From Archaeoglobus sp. JdFR-24 (GTDB taxonomy: Archaea > Halobacteriota > Archaeoglobi > Archaeoglobales > Archaeoglobaceae): a DNA stretch of 7,230 bases. Shown piece by piece: positions 5,321 through 7,230 of the stretch (the first letter of the stretch is position 1; each line of letters opens with the position of its first letter). The stretch covers positions 1 to 7,230 of the forward strand of contig MTML01000139.1 of the NCBI GenBank assembly GCA_002011215.1. Direction: 5' to 3'. A model generated the notes under the pieces. That model saw only the letters and a list, made by a program, of their open reading frames with translations. It ran no database searches and was not told the origin of the DNA. The position numbers were made by a program, and so were the translations under genes.

Positions 5321-6115
5321 ATGAATATCGGGAAGAGGATAAGATTTGAAAGGCTCATAAATAGAGAATCGAAAAATACTGTGATTGTTCCTCTCGATCA
5401 CGGATTGTCCTTAGGACCAATAAAAGGGCTGGAAAACATGCCAGAAACAATAGACAGGGTTGTCACCGGGGGTGCAAATGCGGTAATAGTTCACAAGGGA
5501 ATAGTCCCTTTCGGGCACAGAGGCTACGGAAAAGATGTCGGTTTAATAGTCCATCTAAGCGGTTCAACAACTCTCGGCAATGCAGACGACAAAGTGATCG
5601 TGTGCGGTGTTAAGGAGGCTATAAAGCTTGGTGCGGATGCTGTCAGTGTACACATAAACTTAGGTAGCGATAGCACAAATCAGCAACTAAAAAGCTTAGG
5701 AGATATCAGCAGGGAGTGCGTTGAGTGGGGGTTGCCCCTTCTTGCAATGATGTATCCGAGAGGGAAAGGTATTGATCAGTTCAACGAGAAGGCAATCAAA
5801 ATTTGTGCAAGAGTGGGAGCAGAGCTCGGTGCAGACATAATAAAAACGAATTACACCGGAGATGCTAAATCGTTCAGAGAAGTCGTGATGGGTTGTCCGG
5901 TGCCAGTGGTAATAGCAGGAGGACCAAAAATGAAAAACGATAGAGAGTTCCTGAAGATGGTTGAAGATGCTATTAATGCGGGAGCCAAGGGTGTTGCAAT
6001 AGGGAGAAACATATTTCAGTCCGAGAACCCGGAAAAAGTTACAAGAGCGATTTCCATGATCGTTCATGAGAATGTCTCAAGTGACACCGCTTACGAATTT
6101 CTAAAATCTGAATAA
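5321..6115 (+). CDS. aroA': 2-amino-3,7-dideoxy-D-threo-hept-6-ulosonate synthase (DhnA-type, AroA')
   Basis: Class I (Schiff-base) aldolase of the archaeal shikimate route, condensing a 6-deoxy-5-ketofructose 1-phosphate-derived unit with aspartate semialdehyde to give the precursor of 3-dehydroquinate. The 264-residue (beta/alpha)8 barrel shows PLDHG (Asp26, His27), [10 protein letters not shown] (77-86), [13 protein letters not shown] (104-116), LLAMMYPRG (Tyr145), the Schiff-base lysine Lys175 in DIIKTNYTG, and the phosphate-binding AGGPK (199-203) and IGRNIFQ (227-233). Length matches Methanocaldococcus jannaschii MJ0400 (about 270). ATG 5321 is chosen because AGGTGGT precedes it and the promoter lies at 5265; a start at 5252 would lie upstream of the TATA box. 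The related DhnA fructose-bisphosphate aldolase is the main alternative; the INLGS and LAMMYPRG blocks favour AroA'. The usual partner, 3-dehydroquinate synthase II, is not next to it. Confidence 0.85.
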   Translation: MNIGKRIRFERLINRESKNTVIVPLDHGLSLGPIKGLENMPETIDRVVTGGANAVIVHKGIVPFGHRGYGKDVGLIVHLSGSTTLGNADDKVIVCGVKEAIKLGADAVSVHINLGSDSTNQQLKSLGDISRECVEWGLPLLAMMYPRGKGIDQFNEKAIKICARVGAELGADIIKTNYTGDAKSFREVVMGCPVPVVIAGGPKMKNDREFLKMVEDAINAGAKGVAIGRNIFQSENPEKVTRAISMIVHENVSSDTAYEFLKSE

Positions 6116-6140
6116 CACTTCAATCACTTTTATTTCAGCC
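6116..6140 (+). terminator. Possible T-rich terminator after aroA'
   Basis: CACTTTTATTTC, with short T runs, lies just after the stop codon and before the next promoter. No hairpin. Archaeal terminators are often only T-rich, so this is plausible but weak. Confidence 0.3.
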
Positions 6141-6141
6141 G

Positions 6142-6157
6142 AAAAAATTATAATTTA
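6142..6157 (+). promoter_or_regulatory. BRE/TATA promoter of the Lrp-domain gene and probably top6B
   Basis: AAAAAATTATAATTTA carries a purine-rich BRE and a TATA element centred near 6151, about 26 bases before the ATG at 6177. The transcript would begin at the start codon (leaderless). The core AAATTATAATTT is also a 12-bp perfect palindrome. Confidence 0.65.
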
Positions 6158-6176
6158 TTCCGTTTTATTTTCTCAC

Positions 6177-6407
6177 ATGGTAATTGGCGTAACAATGGTT
6201 AATGTACTCCCGGGAAAGGAGAAAGATGTCTATAACTCGATAAAGTCGATGAAGAATGTGAGAGAGGTTTACCATGTTTTCGGTGAATTCGATTTCGTCG
6301 TTATAATCGACGCAGATAGTTTATCGATACTTAATAACACCGTAGACACCATAAGAGCTATAGAAGGTGTAACAAAAACCCAGACTGTTGTGGGTGCAGA
6401 GATCTGA
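6177..6407 (+). CDS. Stand-alone Lrp/AsnC effector-binding (RAM) domain protein
   Basis: A 76-residue protein made only of the alpha-beta RAM domain that follows the helix-turn-helix in Lrp/AsnC regulators. The pattern is clear: strand [12 protein letters not shown], helix [12 protein letters not shown], strand [19 protein letters not shown], helix [17 protein letters not shown], then [10 protein letters not shown]. The GEFDFVVII turn lies in the part of the fold that binds effectors in family members. With no DNA-binding domain it may form oligomers that bind an amino acid or join full-length Lrp proteins; this is inferred from the family. ATG 6177 sits about 26 bases after the TATA box with no Shine-Dalgarno, so it is probably leaderless. 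top6B begins 26 bp downstream with its own weak ribosome site, so the two are likely co-transcribed. Confidence 0.85.
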   Translation: MVIGVTMVNVLPGKEKDVYNSIKSMKNVREVYHVFGEFDFVVIIDADSLSILNNTVDTIRAIEGVTKTQTVVGAEI

Positions 6408-6433
6408 GAAACCTAAGCGGATCGGAAAGGAAG

Positions 6434-7230
6434 ATGATAGCAGAAGAATTTGCCAAAAAACAAAAAGAGATAAGCATTGCAGAGTTCTTCGAGAAGAATA
6501 AACACATTCTTGGTTACTCGAACCCTGCGAAAAGCTTGATTACCTGCGTGAAAGAGGCAGTCGACAATAGCCTCGATGCATGCGAAGATGCGGGGATTCT
6601 GCCGGATATAATGGTTAAAATCACAAGGGTGGAAAAGAGCAGATTCAAAGTTGTGGTAGAGGATAACGGTCCCGGCATAGTTAGGGATCAAATACCGAAG
6701 ATCTTCGGAAAACTTCTGTACGGTTCGAGATTTCATTCAATAAGGCAGAGTAGAGGTCAACAGGGAATTGGTGTGTCTGGAGCAGTTTTGTATGCTCAAT
6801 TAACAACTGGAAAACCGACGATAATCCTATCAAAAACCGATCCGGACAAAAAAGCAGTTAGAGTGGAGCTGTTCATTGACACAAGACGAAACGAACCAGA
6901 GATTGTGTCCGAAGAAGAGGTTGAATGGTTCAGAGCGAGAGGAACAAGAATCGAACTCGAACTCGAGGGAGCCTATGTAAAGGAGAGGAAACAGAGTGTT
7001 CTCGAATATCTGACGGAAACAGCAATTGTGAATCCACATGCGAAGATTACACTAATCGATCCGGATGGGGAGATATTCGAGTTCGAAAGAATTACCGAAG
7101 AGATTCCAGAAACACCCAAAGAGATTCCCCCGCATCCACACGGAATAGAGATGGGTACGCTAATGTGGATGCTCAAAACAACAAAATCCTCAACACTAAA
7201 AGCATTTCTAAAAACTGAATTCGTGAGGGT
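6434..7230 (+). CDS. top6B: DNA topoisomerase VI subunit B, 3' end outside window
   Basis: ATPase subunit of the type IIB topoisomerase that relaxes supercoils and separates replicated DNA with the Spo11-like subunit A. About 265 residues are present, roughly half the family's usual length. The GHKL nucleotide site is complete: [11 protein letters not shown] (39-49, with Glu41 as likely general base and Asn45 for magnesium), VEDNGPGI (75-82), [10 protein letters not shown] (108-117, the flexible ATP lid) and the GT pair at 170-171. [20 protein letters not shown] lies between them. [17 protein letters not shown] (234-250) starts the H2TH region; the transducer with the switch lysine is beyond the edge. 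ATG 6434 follows GGAAAGG (6424-6430) closely, and [21 protein letters not shown] matches the usual N-terminus of subunit B. The gene encoding subunit A often follows; here it would lie outside. Confidence 0.95.
   Translation, partial: MIAEEFAKKQKEISIAEFFEKNKHILGYSNPAKSLITCVKEAVDNSLDACEDAGILPDIMVKITRVEKSRFKVVVEDNGPGIVRDQIPKIFGKLLYGSRFHSIRQSRGQQGIGVSGAVLYAQLTTGKPTIILSKTDPDKKAVRVELFIDTRRNEPEIVSEEEVEWFRARGTRIELELEGAYVKERKQSVLEYLTETAIVNPHAKITLIDPDGEIFEFERITEEIPETPKEIPPHPHGIEMGTLMWMLKTTKSSTLKAFLKTEFVR

Noticed and set aside
6925..7218. 97-codon plus-strand frame and minus-strand frames inside top6B
   Set aside because: Low-complexity R, N, S, T translation lying wholly within a clear top6B coding sequence in another frame.

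Overview
The window looks like a junction between an integrated tailed virus (left, about 1-3808) and the chromosome of a euryarchaeon (right, about 3809-7230). The host is archaeal: it carries DNA topoisomerase VI subunit B, a DhnA-type AroA' of the archaeal shikimate route, an Lrp/AsnC ligand-binding domain protein, an archaeal-type tyrosine integrase, and several TATA boxes about 25 nt upstream of start codons with no room for a leader. Heavy use of AGA, AGG and ATA codons and the general look of the proteins suggest Archaeoglobales. That assignment is an impression, not a search result.

Virus side, + strand, left to right: the 3' part of a baseplate J (gp47-like) gene; a P2 gpI-like tail gene ending in a WDEG repeat; a 61-residue coiled-coil protein; a tail-fibre gene with two 30-residue HxH repeats; and a downstream fibre-tip ORF that looks like a detached or re-assorted part of the same fibre. 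The order J - I - fibre is that of myovirus baseplate modules. The integrase lies on the minus strand, converging on the fibre genes with one base between stop codons, and its start faces the 3' end of a tRNA-Glu(CUC) gene. The tRNA is intact and is the likely attachment site. The second copy of its 3' end would lie left of the window.

Chromosome side: the tRNA promoter, a 130-bp skewed spacer with repeated GRYACAAC units, then a two-gene operon for a membrane-anchored LEA/WHy-like protein and a four-helix membrane protein, both of unknown function. Next is aroA' (2-amino-3,7-dideoxy-D-threo-hept-6-ulosonate synthase), with a TATA box, an imperfect 24-bp palindrome at the expected transcription start, and a Shine-Dalgarno site. 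Then come a stand-alone Lrp/AsnC effector domain from an apparently leaderless promoter and, 26 bp downstream, top6B, which runs off the right edge.

The most interesting points are the tailed-provirus boundary in a probably hyperthermophilic archaeon, the split and duplicated fibre end, the perfect 41-bp repeats inside the fibre gene, base-composition steps that suggest mosaic exchange, the integrase frame that stays open through the whole tRNA, and the palindromic operator candidate in front of aroA'. I did not find a wholly new defence or mobile system.
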